Below, piece by piece: positions 7,306 to 15,696 of a DNA stretch of 32,060 bases. Made by a program: the position numbers and the translations under genes. Under the pieces are notes generated by a model. The model was not told the DNA's origin, made no database searches, and saw only the letters and a program-made list of their open reading frames with translations. The stretch is from a virus. How positions within the stretch are numbered: the first letter of the stretch is position 1; the number at the start of each line of letters is the position of its first letter. The stretch is from IMG/VR virus record IMGVR_UViG_3300006192_000532, positions 1 to 32,060 of that record; one strand, 5' to 3'.

Positions 7306-10212
7306 TTAAGGTTCCGTGACCCTGAACCAGTCGCACCTCCCCTTATAGGTCAGGCCGTTGGAGTTGTTGCGGAAATATCCGATTCCGACATGGCTGATCG
7401 CCGACAGGAAGTTCGAGATGGTTTCCGTGAATACCTGCCACCAGAAATCACCGTCGATAGACATGTCCAGAAAGTATGAACTTCCAACCTTGCGGATCCT
7501 CACATAAATGAAGTTGGAATCCCATCCGCCGTTCAGGTAAGCATCGCTCGAGTAAGCGGTGTTTGATGTGAATTTGATCGCTTGCATGCCTGAGTAACTG
7601 TCCCTGGAGCATTTGCCAAAAATGATCCTTCTGCTGTTGGCGCTGTTGTAAAGGCAAATGCCGATATTGAAGTAGTTGAGTCTCGGCCCGTTGAGCATGA
7701 CCTTGGCTGTTGCGGTGAAATCTCCTGCAGGCGCTGCCTGGACCAATAACCTCGTATGGTCGCTGCCTGGCAGAATGTCAATCGCCCCATAACGACCATT
7801 TTCAGTCCATGTTGCCGTACCTTGATTGACCCATGACCATTTCGTATCCATTACGGTATCATCGAACTCGTCGTCCTTTGAATGCGGGTTTGCAGGCGGG
7901 GCGTCGATTGGATTCGTGTAACTTGTACCGCTGCCGCCTGCCGAAGATATTGTAATCGTCTTTTGTTCGTCGTTTTGGGCGATGGATACGTTGGTGCCGG
8001 CTGCCAAGGTAACATCTCCGACCAGGGCATTCCCGCCTGTCCTCTTAATACTTGAAACCCTTGGGATGGCCGTATGCAGGTCAGCAGCATGCCTTTCATC
8101 GTTAAAGTACTGGGGATGGTCGTCTGCATTCAAGCCTTGTAGTGAGCCATGGGTATGGTTATGGCTCACTCCGGCAGGGCTTTCGGTTGAAGGGGTTGAG
8201 AGGGAGCTGTTCTGCGTGAACATCGACATCCGTTCAACCAGCTGGTTCATCCGGATTTCATGCTCAAGCATGATGTTGTTCAGCTCAAGGACATAGCTTA
8301 AAGCACCTGATTCATCTTCCTCGCAGGTGATTCCTTTGACCCTGACTTTCCCGTCAAAGCCTTCCGTGTCGCTTCCTTCTGGTGGAATGTACCAGCCGAT
8401 CCAGTCGCCCATCATGAAGGTTTCAAAAGGCTTGAGTTTGATGCCTTCAGAGTCTATGAATTTGATGACGCTTCCCTGAATGCCCCAGCTGACTTGCGCC
8501 GCCCCTCGAAGGAAAAGCTGACCATAATCCTGGAGCTTTGCCCAGTCGCTGGGGATGTTCCTCGCCTGGAGGTAACCTTCGCGCCTGCCCCAATCCGTCT
8601 GGCTTGTGGGGTGCGCCGTCTCGATGAGGCTTCCGCTTTCGCCTTCGACCAGGAGGGCGTTGGTCATGTTTGTGCTGTCGCTCTGGTTCTGGTGCTTGAC
8701 GATTGCCTGACCCGGCCGGTATTTGACCGTGTCATACTTGTCCGCACCTTTTGCCTTGTACAGCTTTAGATGCAGGGTCGGTGTCATCTCGATATCAAAA
8801 AGGCCCATGCCTTCGCTGAGTTTCGTGGCCACCTGGGAGAGCGGTGTACCTGCATGAAAGGAAAGGGTCGTAGAATCCTCGAAAGGATTCCCCAATGTAT
8901 CCGCATCGGCAGTCCAGTCGATGGAGACCCCGGTGAGGCAGCCCCTCTGCTGGGCTTCCAGAAGAAGCTGGCGCAAGATAGCGCCGCCGTGCGCATCGGT
9001 AAAGGTCCTCTCCAGCGTGGTCGGATGCGGCATTCCTTCGGGGTACACAACGCCCCGGTCAAGGAGGGAAAGGACGCCCCTGCCGCTTACCTCGATCATC
9101 TGCTGCTCGCCCTCATCTACATAGGAAGGCCGTCTTGATTCAATGATCCATTTGAAAATGTCGATGCCGTCAAGCCGACACAGGATGAAGTTCTGGTCGG
9201 TCACATAATCCCGGCTTCCGCCTTTGTCATCAAACCTGCTGATGGCAAATTTACCGCTGCCGGGGTTGTTCAGGAGCACCTGAAATGACTTGCTCTTTGC
9301 GCCGCTGAGCTGGCAAAGGATGCTGTTGGGATTGTTCTTATCGCAAACAAAAAGCTCGATCCCGATATCATCAGCAGGCTCTGCGTCATATACTTCAATA
9401 CCGATGACATTGCTGTAGCGAACACCTGGGGGATTGGGTTCTGTGAGTGCAACCTTGACAGCGCCGCTTTCTGCCTCCTGGGGGATCTGAAATACGATCT
9501 TGTCCCAGCTCCAGGAGATGATGTTGCAAAGGTGGGTGCCAAGGTAGACATACCCGCCGTAGCCGCGCAAATATCTGTCAACATTAAGCGGGTCCGCTTC
9601 AGCTTTGAAGCCGAACCCGTTTCCATAGATGGTCACAACCGAGCCTTCAGAGGCCCTTGTGGTCGATAGTCTTTCAATAAAAGGAAACGGAGGGTCGCTT
9701 GTGATGTTCTCATAGTCGTAAAGCGCGCGTCGGTTCGTCCAGATGTCGGCTTTGGCAACATTCTCGTAGAGTACCATTGTCCGTTTCCTTGGCCACTGGC
9801 TCAGCTTTGCGATATTCTCGTAGAAGCCAAGAATCCTTTTGTTTGTCCAGACTCCAAGTTTTGCGATGCTCAAATAAAATGAAACAGAGCGCTTCAGGAC
9901 TTGGCTCACGTTCAAGGAACGGACCAGTGAAACGGTAGTACCTGATGTGTTGGTGGCTGTGACCCTCCAGTACCAGGTGCCTTCAGACAGAATCACTGCC
10001 ATCCGGTAAGTGGTGTTGTGGCTCACGTTTATGGATTCGCTCGTTATTTTGGACGCGCTGTCGAATGTGTCGACGGTGTCCACCTCGACCTTGAGCGATG
10101 AGGCGACCAGCTGATTTTCATTATCGCTGTAAGTTACGTCAAAGGCGCAAATGGTCGCGCTCAGAGATGCCAGGTCGGAAGGCTTGACCAGATTTAAGCT
10201 AGGCAGCCCCAT
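7306..10212 (-). CDS. Phage tail tip/receptor-binding protein with IPT domain
   Basis: A 968-residue modular virion protein. Residues 1-105 look like a fibronectin-III-type sandwich (GTWYWRVTATNTSG). Residues 112-165 are three 18-residue repeats. About 177-266 is an IPT/TIG immunoglobulin-like domain (VVTIYGNGFG). The middle (about 270-670), with ISRFDDKGG and VSGRGVLSLLDRG, resembles the ReqiPepy6 Gp37-like siphovirus tail-hub family. A His-rich fibre motif follows (HNHTHG and DDHPQYFNDERH), then a C-terminal beta-sandwich (about 795-968, DEFDDTVMDTKWSW) like a DUF1349 or lectin domain. It probably forms the tail tip, and the C-terminus may bind the host surface. The start has GGAGGTGATTAG. 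Hub assignment is moderately sure; the receptor is unknown. Confidence 0.85.
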   Translation of the reverse strand: MGLPSLNLVKPSDLASLSATICAFDVTYSDNENQLVASSLKVEVDTVDTFDSASKITSESINVSHNTTYRMAVILSEGTWYWRVTATNTSGTTVSLVRSLNVSQVLKRSVSFYLSIAKLGVWTNKRILGFYENIAKLSQWPRKRTMVLYENVAKADIWTNRRALYDYENITSDPPFPFIERLSTTRASEGSVVTIYGNGFGFKAEADPLNVDRYLRGYGGYVYLGTHLCNIISWSWDKIVFQIPQEAESGAVKVALTEPNPPGVRYSNVIGIEVYDAEPADDIGIELFVCDKNNPNSILCQLSGAKSKSFQVLLNNPGSGKFAISRFDDKGGSRDYVTDQNFILCRLDGIDIFKWIIESRRPSYVDEGEQQMIEVSGRGVLSLLDRGVVYPEGMPHPTTLERTFTDAHGGAILRQLLLEAQQRGCLTGVSIDWTADADTLGNPFEDSTTLSFHAGTPLSQVATKLSEGMGLFDIEMTPTLHLKLYKAKGADKYDTVKYRPGQAIVKHQNQSDSTNMTNALLVEGESGSLIETAHPTSQTDWGRREGYLQARNIPSDWAKLQDYGQLFLRGAAQVSWGIQGSVIKFIDSEGIKLKPFETFMMGDWIGWYIPPEGSDTEGFDGKVRVKGITCEEDESGALSYVLELNNIMLEHEIRMNQLVERMSMFTQNSSLSTPSTESPAGVSHNHTHGSLQGLNADDHPQYFNDERHAADLHTAIPRVSSIKRTGGNALVGDVTLAAGTNVSIAQNDEQKTITISSAGGSGTSYTNPIDAPPANPHSKDDEFDDTVMDTKWSWVNQGTATWTENGRYGAIDILPGSDHTRLLVQAAPAGDFTATAKVMLNGPRLNYFNIGICLYNSANSRRIIFGKCSRDSYSGMQAIKFTSNTAYSSDAYLNGGWDSNFIYVRIRKVGSSYFLDMSIDGDFWWQVFTETISNFLSAISHVGIGYFRNNSNGLTYKGRCDWFRVTEP
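9718..9879 (-). repeat. Three 54-base coding repeats in the tail tip gene
   Basis: Residues 112-165 of the 968-residue protein consist of three consecutive 18-residue units: FYLSIAKLGVWTNKRILG, FYENIAKLSQWPRKRTMV and LYENVAKADIWTNRRALY. A fourth start (DYENITS) follows. The consensus is [FL]YENIAK-x3-W-x2-[KR]R-x3. They link the first sandwich domain to the IPT domain. Confidence 0.85.
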
Positions 10213-10226
10213 CTAATCACCTCCCG

Positions 10227-11096
10227 TTATGTCCAACTGCCGACGGTCACAATAGCCCTTGCCGCCTTTGGACCGAGGGTGAGGAGCGGAGGGCCCAGAA
10301 GGTTTCGGACAAAGATGGTGCTGGACAGTGAACCCGGGCCAATGGAAGAAATGTCGAGTACGCTTTGCCATGGCCCGTCCTGGCTGAAGGATATGGTAAA
10401 GTCCTCATGGTTCAACTGTATGTTCACGTTGTTGGCAATCTTGGTATTGCTGGTATTTTTTATCTTGAAGCTTTGGATCTCGGTCGTGCCTTCCGGCTGG
10501 TCTCCAAAATCGATGAGAGAGGTCAAGTCAACCCCCGATACATCAGTCATGACCACGTCATTAACCTGCTCGCCGACAGCCTTTCTCCCATAGAGGTGGA
10601 TCCCGCAAATATACAGATCCTCAAACTGCGGCGAAGTCTCCCGGAATCCAATCCTTATTGCTTTGACTGGTCCGGAGAAGGAAAGGGTGAAGATCTTGTT
10701 TCTCCAGTGGTCCATATCTGTGTTCGCCGCAGGAATCGTATAGACTCCAGTCTCCCAGGTGCCGTCCACACCGTTGGTCGTGTCGGCTGATCCCTGTATA
10801 GTATGGCTGACAAAAGAGCACACCGTAGTTGAACTCCAGTGGAACCCAACTTTATTTACTTCGCGCAATTCCGGGAAAAAGAACCAGAATACGCTGCCGA
10901 GTCTGTAGTCGCCAACCTTCCATGATTGGGATCGGTTTTCCTTGTTCAGGTTTCCTTTAGCTGTGCTGTCAAGCCAGGAAGCTATACCGTTCCCTATGAT
11001 TTGGCTGATGGTGCTCAAGTCGGACATGCTTCGAAAGCCAACTTCCGTTCCATCGATGTCATACGGCATCCGATGTTCCGCTACTTCTGCATACAT
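10227..11096 (-). CDS. Phage tail/baseplate protein with discoidin-like domain
   Basis: A 289-residue protein between the distal tail protein and the large tip protein. Its first half (about 55-170) has the pattern of an F5/8-type C (discoidin) galactose-binding fold: an initial DSTAKGNLNKENRSQSWKVG, a central VGFHWSSTT strand, KAIRIGFRETSP and ICGIHLYGR at the end. The second half is a beta-rich immunoglobulin-like domain (about 180-285, TEIQSFKIKNTSNTKIANNV). The ATG has GGAGGTGGAATT. A carbohydrate-binding accessory role on the tail tip fits the position and fold. I do not recognise a named phage family, so the function is inferred. Confidence 0.75.
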   Translation of the reverse strand: MYAEVAEHRMPYDIDGTEVGFRSMSDLSTISQIIGNGIASWLDSTAKGNLNKENRSQSWKVGDYRLGSVFWFFFPELREVNKVGFHWSSTTVCSFVSHTIQGSADTTNGVDGTWETGVYTIPAANTDMDHWRNKIFTLSFSGPVKAIRIGFRETSPQFEDLYICGIHLYGRKAVGEQVNDVVMTDVSGVDLTSLIDFGDQPEGTTEIQSFKIKNTSNTKIANNVNIQLNHEDFTISFSQDGPWQSVLDISSIGPGSLSSTIFVRNLLGPPLLTLGPKAARAIVTVGSWT

Positions 11097-11107
11097 AATT
11101 CCACCTC

Positions 11108-11917
11108 CTAGAAGAATGCCGGGTAGTATTCCAGCTTGATGCTGCCGCCCGACACTCCATTTGTGATTCTCAATTGGTTGTAGCCACTGTTAAGAAGCAG
11201 CCAATAGGCATCACCGCCATGCCTGATTGCGGAGAGCATGTTGGTGCTACCCTTGGTACATTTGAAATCTCCGGTATTTATAATGACGCTCTCGCCGGGA
11301 GCAATGCTTCCCTGGTACTGCAGCCACACGTCGTTGTCCAAACATTCTAGCTTTGGAGATTCCATCGGGCCGGTAAGGGTAATGGTCGCATCGGTTATCG
11401 GGGCAGTTCCGGGATTCTCGTGGCTCCATTCCTGAGTCAGGGAAGCCACTGCACTCGTCTCGGAAATGGCCAGCGGAGCATAGAAGAAAGGATCCGAAAG
11501 CATGAACTCCACAGCGAACTTGGCATATCCGGTCTGTGTCTTCCCGAAAGTAACGGGGCGGTACACCTCGGCTATGGCTTCACGGACAGTACCGTCTGGG
11601 AGGATCCGTTTCAAAACAAACTGCCCCAGCTTTCCGAATACGCTGCTGAGATAGTCAATATTTTCATAAAGGACTTCATTCTCGCTCTTGTCGCTCGGAA
11701 GCTTTCCGGTAAGGGGATCCAGGCCGCGAACCCACATGGGGAGCATGACGATCCGTTCCTCATATCGCTTTTTGATCCATCGTTTCCCGTTTTGGAAAGG
11801 CACCTGGATGTTATTGCCCCGGAGACCAGGTGTCCCCAAACCCTCAGGGACTTCTATCACTGACCAGGCTTTGGTGTTCAGGCTCACGCCATTAAATTGC
11901 CATGTCTGTCCGTTCAA
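11108..11917 (-). CDS. Distal tail protein (Dit family)
   Basis: A 269-residue protein directly after the tape measure gene, the standard place for the distal tail (Dit) protein that joins the tail tube to the tip. The N-terminal part has strands typical of siphovirus Dit (TWQFNGVSLNT, RIVMLPMWVRGLDP, then VRREAIAEVY-like VREAIAEVYRPVTF and FAVEFMLSDPFFY). A C-terminal galectin-like sandwich follows (about 155-269). The start is TTG: the ORF has no ATG near its N-terminus, a stop lies two codons upstream, and GGAGGTGAATTAGGAT precedes the TTG by about 11 bases. Family assignment is firm by both sequence pattern and position. Confidence 0.88.
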   Translation of the reverse strand: MNGQTWQFNGVSLNTKAWSVIEVPEGLGTPGLRGNNIQVPFQNGKRWIKKRYEERIVMLPMWVRGLDPLTGKLPSDKSENEVLYENIDYLSSVFGKLGQFVLKRILPDGTVREAIAEVYRPVTFGKTQTGYAKFAVEFMLSDPFFYAPLAISETSAVASLTQEWSHENPGTAPITDATITLTGPMESPKLECLDNDVWLQYQGSIAPGESVIINTGDFKCTKGSTNMLSAIRHGGDAYWLLLNSGYNQLRITNGVSGGSIKLEYYPAFF

Positions 11918-11935
11918 ATCCTAATTCACCTCCCG

Positions 11936-14233
11936 TTATCCCAGCCCGTAGGACTGCCTGAGCAGAACCCTGCGGGTGCTGTCAGACGCCGCTTCCGGCT
12001 TCGGGTTATTGATCGTTATGTCGTAGTTGTTTGTAACATTGCCGCTTTGAACCCCGGGTTCCGAAACTTTTGATTGAGCACCAACGCCAACCTTGAGCAG
12101 TGCTTTTGCCATGATCTCGTCCAGCTTTTCGATGGGGACCACCGCTTCAGTGCCGGCTTCACCAACGCCGATCACACTGGGACTTGAGAAGATTCCGCCC
12201 GACGCATACCAGTTGACCCCAAGCTTCGGGATCTGAGGAGGGTTCAAGCTGAACTTGCCTGTGATCTCAAAATGGGGAAGCTTGATGTGGGGGATTTTTA
12301 TCTCAGGAATCTTCAGGTTCCTGAAGAAGCCGACAATGGCGTCAATTGCTCCCTTTACGGTATTCCGCGCGGCATTGATGGGAGTCTCGATGGCGGATTT
12401 TATTCCGTTCCAAATGCTTGAGGTGACGGATTTGATAGCATTCCATGCGCCGGAAATTACATCCTTGATGACATTGATCTGAGTGGATACCAAACTTCTG
12501 ATTAAGTTCAGTACACCGCTGATGATGCTTTGGATGCCGTTCCATAGGCTGGAGGTCACATTTTTGATGCCTTCCCACACGCCTTGCCAGTCGCCCTTGA
12601 TCAGGCTCGTCACAACCTGAATAATTCCCTTGATCACGTTAAGGGCGGTGGTGACCACGGAGGATACGACGTTGAAGGCTGCTGTGATGACCGCCACGAT
12701 GTCGTTTCCGTACTTATTCCAGATGGCGCTTGCCACCTGAACGAAGGCGGCTATCAAAGCGCGGATGGCTTCAAACACACCCGCCATCACGGATTTGACC
12801 TGGTTCCAGATGGTGATGACGCTGTTCCTGAAATTTTCGTTGTTACGGAAAAGCAGCACAAATATTGCGATGAACCCGGCGACTGCAGCAACTGCGATGC
12901 CTACCGGTCCGGTGATAGCAGCGATGGCAGCACCGACCGCCCCGGATGCGCCGCCTGCGGCAGCCATAGCTCCTGAGATAGCTCCAAATGCAGAGGACAA
13001 TGTTCCTATAACCGACACGACTTTTCCGATGACTAAAACCACCGGCCCTATAGCCGCAGCAATTAGGGCGATTTTCACGACCATTTCCTGTTGTTCCTTG
13101 GAGAGTCCTTGGAATCTGTCCATCAAAGGCTTGATGACAGCGATGAGTTTCTCAAGTATCGGTATCAAAATCTGGCCGAATTGAATCCCTATCTGCTGGG
13201 CTTGTTCCTTCATTGCCCTGATCTTATTGGTCGGGCTGTCCATGGTCCTTGCCAGGTCGCCCTGGGCATTCTTCGTGGCTTCCATGATTGCGCCGTAACG
13301 GGCCTGTACCTTCTGGGCTTCAGTCAGCTGCTCGCCTTGCTTGGCGATTCCGTGGGTGTAGGCATAGGTCTTGACAGTCGTGTCGTTGACTAGGATTCCC
13401 AGAGCCTTGAGCGGTTCCGCTTCACCTGAGATACCGGACTTCAGCTTGTTGAAGGCTTCTTCTGGATTTAAGTTGTAGAAGGAAGCCATATCATAGGAAA
13501 GCTGGGTCAGACCTTCTGACATTTTTAAGGACTCGTCAGATGCAAGTCCCATGGAGGTGAGCATGGCATTGTAGGTGGCCATATTACTTCTGACATTATA
13601 TGCATTTAGCCCGAGAGCTTTGGAGGTTTCCTCCGACCATTTCCTTGCGTCGTCCGCCACACCGCCCATAGCCACTTCGAAAAGGTTCTCGGACTCTACA
13701 GCATCCATTGCCATCTTCGTCGCAGCAGTACCAATTCCAACGAGTGGAAGGGTTACTGCAGTGGAGAGTGTTTTTCCGGCTGAGGATATTTTGTCCCCAA
13801 CGGCCTTCATCTTTGCTCCTGCTTTGTCCATGCTTTCAGAGAGGGCGTACCAGGCGGAACTCTTGGTCTTCAGCTCCTCAGTGGTCGCTTTTAGTTCCTG
13901 TTGCATTTTGCCAAGTTCCGCATTGGCGTAGTTCAGCTTGATCTTCAGGTTCTCCGTGGCTTTGGCATCCGCACCTTTTTTCTCGACGCTCTCCTGGTAG
14001 CTGCGGGTGAGGGCTGCAACCTTATCTTTTTGAAGGTCGACCTGGCGGTTTAAGCTGTCCGCCTTGAGTTTCAAGCCGTCCGTGGACTTTCCGAAGTCCC
14101 CGAGCTTCGAACTGGCGGCTGCAAATTCGCTCTGGACTACCTTAAGGCTCCGTTGGATTTTGCTGACGCCCTCCTGGAAGCCGCTGTCGTCAAGGCCGAT
14201 CCTTGCAACGACCGTGCTGTTGTTTCCTGCCAT
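11936..14233 (-). CDS. Tape measure protein
   Basis: A 765-residue tape measure protein, which sets tail length and is ejected with the DNA. The first 130 residues are coiled coil (SKIQRSLKVVQSEFAAASSKLG onwards). Residues about 135-365 form the conserved TMP domain (AGAKMKAVGDKISSAG, ESENLFEVAMGG, MASFYNLNPEEAFNKLKSG). A strongly hydrophobic Ala/Val/Ile-rich stretch lies at about 385-465. Tryptophan-spaced repeats follow (AIWNKYGN, VWEGIKNVTSSLWNGIQS, AWNAIKSVTSSIWNGIKS). The tail end carries the ASGGIFSSPSVIGVGEAGTEAVVP motif that is common at TMP C-termini. It follows the G/GT chaperone frames, as expected. Using about 0.15 nm per residue, the tail would be roughly 115 nm long. Confidence 0.95.
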   Translation of the reverse strand: MAGNNSTVVARIGLDDSGFQEGVSKIQRSLKVVQSEFAAASSKLGDFGKSTDGLKLKADSLNRQVDLQKDKVAALTRSYQESVEKKGADAKATENLKIKLNYANAELGKMQQELKATTEELKTKSSAWYALSESMDKAGAKMKAVGDKISSAGKTLSTAVTLPLVGIGTAATKMAMDAVESENLFEVAMGGVADDARKWSEETSKALGLNAYNVRSNMATYNAMLTSMGLASDESLKMSEGLTQLSYDMASFYNLNPEEAFNKLKSGISGEAEPLKALGILVNDTTVKTYAYTHGIAKQGEQLTEAQKVQARYGAIMEATKNAQGDLARTMDSPTNKIRAMKEQAQQIGIQFGQILIPILEKLIAVIKPLMDRFQGLSKEQQEMVVKIALIAAAIGPVVLVIGKVVSVIGTLSSAFGAISGAMAAAGGASGAVGAAIAAITGPVGIAVAAVAGFIAIFVLLFRNNENFRNSVITIWNQVKSVMAGVFEAIRALIAAFVQVASAIWNKYGNDIVAVITAAFNVVSSVVTTALNVIKGIIQVVTSLIKGDWQGVWEGIKNVTSSLWNGIQSIISGVLNLIRSLVSTQINVIKDVISGAWNAIKSVTSSIWNGIKSAIETPINAARNTVKGAIDAIVGFFRNLKIPEIKIPHIKLPHFEITGKFSLNPPQIPKLGVNWYASGGIFSSPSVIGVGEAGTEAVVPIEKLDEIMAKALLKVGVGAQSKVSEPGVQSGNVTNNYDITINNPKPEAASDSTRRVLLRQSYGLG

Positions 14234-14247
14234 TTATCTCACCTCCC

Positions 14248-14448
14248 TTAGAACAGAATGTTGTCGATGGTGTCAAAGTCCGAATGCTCATCGATTCCGT
14301 TGACCGTCTTGTAGACCTTGAAAAGAGCCTGGAGCTTTTTGGGGGTGCTGCTCCAGAATTGTTCCTCGCTCATCCGCAGGAGGTTCGTCCCCAAATAGAA
14401 AAGCCACTCCCAGTCCCAGCTTGCGGAACTTAAGTGGCTTTCGATTCC
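14248..14448 (-). CDS. Tail assembly chaperone T extension, made by -1 frameshift
   Basis: This 66-codon open frame overlaps the end of the G-like gene in the -1 frame and ends 14 bases before the tape measure start. Its product contains ASWDWEWLFYLGTNLLRMSEE and FWSSTPKKLQALF. The FW-x-STP-(K/R)-K/F-x-AL signature is characteristic of the T part of siphovirus G/GT chaperones. It has no convincing ribosome site for independent translation, apart from an internal ATG at MSEEQFW. Slippage at the CCCGGGG heptamer (14448-14454) would yield a 172-residue GT fusion: 106 residues from the zero frame plus these 66. The fusion and its free G partner bind the tape measure and recruit the tube protein during assembly. 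Confidence 0.82.
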   Translation of the reverse strand, partial: GIESHLSSASWDWEWLFYLGTNLLRMSEEQFWSSTPKKLQALFKVYKTVNGIDEHSDFDTIDNILF

Positions 14449-14765
14449 CCCGGGGCGTCTTCTGTCTCCGGCATTGACATGTTGAGCGCCTCGTTGATCG
14501 CTGTACCGAGGCTTTCAAGGTCGCTGAGTCCCAGCTGTTCGCCGATGGCCTTGAGGGTGACGCTGCCATCCTCAACTTTCACTGCGGAGTAGATCAGCGC
14601 CCTGACCGCCTTGATCTTCATGTTCTGCAAATCCTCAAAGGCGGCGTTCAGATCGCCGTAGATTTCCTCCAGTTCGCAGAAGGTGTTCATATTGAGCTTC
14701 AGCTCGTACTCCTTATTTCCGAGCTTGAATTTGATGCCCTTGTTCTTCAGTTCAGCTGCCTTCAA
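14430..14765 (-). CDS. Tail assembly chaperone (G-like)
   Basis: A 111-residue protein between the tail tube gene and the tape measure gene, where phages with long non-contractile tails encode the lambda gpG-like chaperone. Its sequence (ELKNKGIKFKLGNKEYELKLNMNTFCELEEIYGDLNAAFEDL) matches the small tail assembly chaperones of Gram-positive siphoviruses: a short beta-hairpin, then helices. The last five codons (ESKAT) lie beyond the predicted slip site and are replaced by the T extension in a fraction of products. It prevents premature polymerisation of the tube protein and wraps the tape measure. The ATG lies behind AAGGGGTGATGAT. Confidence 0.88.
   Translation of the reverse strand: MKAAELKNKGIKFKLGNKEYELKLNMNTFCELEEIYGDLNAAFEDLQNMKIKAVRALIYSAVKVEDGSVTLKAIGEQLGLSDLESLGTAINEALNMSMPETEDAPGESKAT
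14448..14454 (-). promoter_or_regulatory. Programmed -1 ribosomal frameshift site
   Basis: The minus strand reads C CCG GGG in the zero frame, a proper X-XXY-YYZ heptamer. Slipping one base back re-pairs the two tRNAs on CCC and GGG, with a mismatch only at a wobble position. The -1 frame then runs into the T extension. The zero-frame stop follows 15 bases after the heptamer. Confidence 0.8.
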
Positions 14766-14781
14766 ATATCATCACCCCTTC

Positions 14782-15354
14782 TTAGACCGCAGGTGTCGGC
14801 TCAGCCGGCACTGCTGTAAACCAGGCTGAGATGATCGTCGGGTCTGAGCCTGGTTCATCTTCATCTGCAATGAACCTGAAATTGCCGTCAAAGTCCCTGG
14901 AGAAGAAGGTGCCTTTAAGCTTCGCGCTTTTCGGGGAGGGCTTTTCAGCTTCAGTGTCGTACTCGTCCGTAGCCAACTCGAACTTGCCTTTCAGGAGCCA
15001 TACGTAGCGGTACTTGCCGTTGTGCTTCTTCGACTTGAAACCCAGCGCCAGGGGCGGGGCGATGTCTTCCTTGCTCTCAACGAGAACGCCCTTGACTACC
15101 TTGGCACCCTGCAATGTGGCCCTGCTGGTGAGGGATAGCTGGTTAAGCTCGATCTCCACTTCCACGCTGTCAAAGGAAGAGATAATGTCTTCCACCGTAT
15201 CGTCGGAGTAGATATTTTCCGAGTTGACCTTGGGCGTGAGCTTCGCGCTTACAGCCCGTTCCAGCTTGGAGGGTGCCTGATAGGTCGCACCCGTGTTGTC
15301 GTCATCTGTCAGAAGGGCGATGTGGATGTCCCTTAATCCGATTTGTCTTGCCAT
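14782..15354 (-). CDS. Major tail tube protein
   Basis: A 190-residue protein with the layout of phage major tail proteins of the phi13/Gram-positive siphovirus type. The N-terminal strand is IGLRDIHIALLTDDD, the central part is TPKVNSENIYSDDTVEDIISSFDSVEVEIELNQLS (in pieces), and the GFKSKKHNGKYRYVWLLKGKFEL region is followed by an acidic C-terminus. It should polymerise as hexameric rings to make the tail tube. It sits between the tail terminator and the chaperone genes, the conserved order. Translation starts at an ATG with AAAGGAGGTCTAACAT. There is no Ig-like C-terminal extension. Confidence 0.9.
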   Translation of the reverse strand: MARQIGLRDIHIALLTDDDNTGATYQAPSKLERAVSAKLTPKVNSENIYSDDTVEDIISSFDSVEVEIELNQLSLTSRATLQGAKVVKGVLVESKEDIAPPLALGFKSKKHNGKYRYVWLLKGKFELATDEYDTEAEKPSPKSAKLKGTFFSRDFDGNFRFIADEDEPGSDPTIISAWFTAVPAEPTPAV

Positions 15355-15357
15355 ATG

Positions 15358-15696
15358 TTAGACCTCCTTTGGTTCTAAATAGTAAAATTTGATCCCCTTG
15401 TGGTAGAGAGCCGTGTCCGGTTCGTAAAGGTCCGCTTCATCCAGCCTATTGAAGCCTGCGTTCTTCAAGGCTTGCTTGATGCCGGCTACGAGGGTGCTGT
15501 AATCCGATTTGGACCAGACGTCCACCTGGATGTAATGGCCGGTGAACGCCTCGCCGTCATCTTCAAATTCCTCTCCGGTCTGCAGGTATTCGTGAAAGGT
15601 GATATAGGTCAGAGCCTGCCCGGAGTATTTCTGAAAACCGACCGGGACTCCCAGGGGGGTTAAGGTTTCAAGGATCAGTTTATTAAGCAAGTTCAT
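15358..15696 (-). CDS. Tail terminator/completion protein (putative)
   Basis: A 112-residue protein read from the ATG at 15696 (MNLLNKLILETLTPLGVPVG), which overlaps the end of the gp10-like gene by 14 bases. A much longer frame extends to 16026 but only runs antiparallel in meaning through the upstream gene's codons, so it is not real coding. The composition (YITFHEYL, IQVDVWSKSDYSTL, AGIKQALKNAGF) resembles small tail terminator proteins that cap the tail tube, and its place between the gp10-like and tube genes is that of the terminator in HK97-like and SPP1-like modules. Function is assigned by position and fold pattern, not by a diagnostic motif. Confidence 0.8.
   Translation of the reverse strand: MNLLNKLILETLTPLGVPVGFQKYSGQALTYITFHEYLQTGEEFEDDGEAFTGHYIQVDVWSKSDYSTLVAGIKQALKNAGFNRLDEADLYEPDTALYHKGIKFYYLEPKEV

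Noticed and set aside
7448-9626. Several 69-122 residue frames inside the tail tip gene on both strands
   Set aside because: They are shadows of the 968-residue frame and lack ribosome sites and protein-like composition.
14288-14575. 95-residue frame overlapping the chaperone genes
   Set aside because: It lies in the third frame, is low-complexity and basic, and overlaps both the G and T frames, which carry recognisable chaperone sequence.
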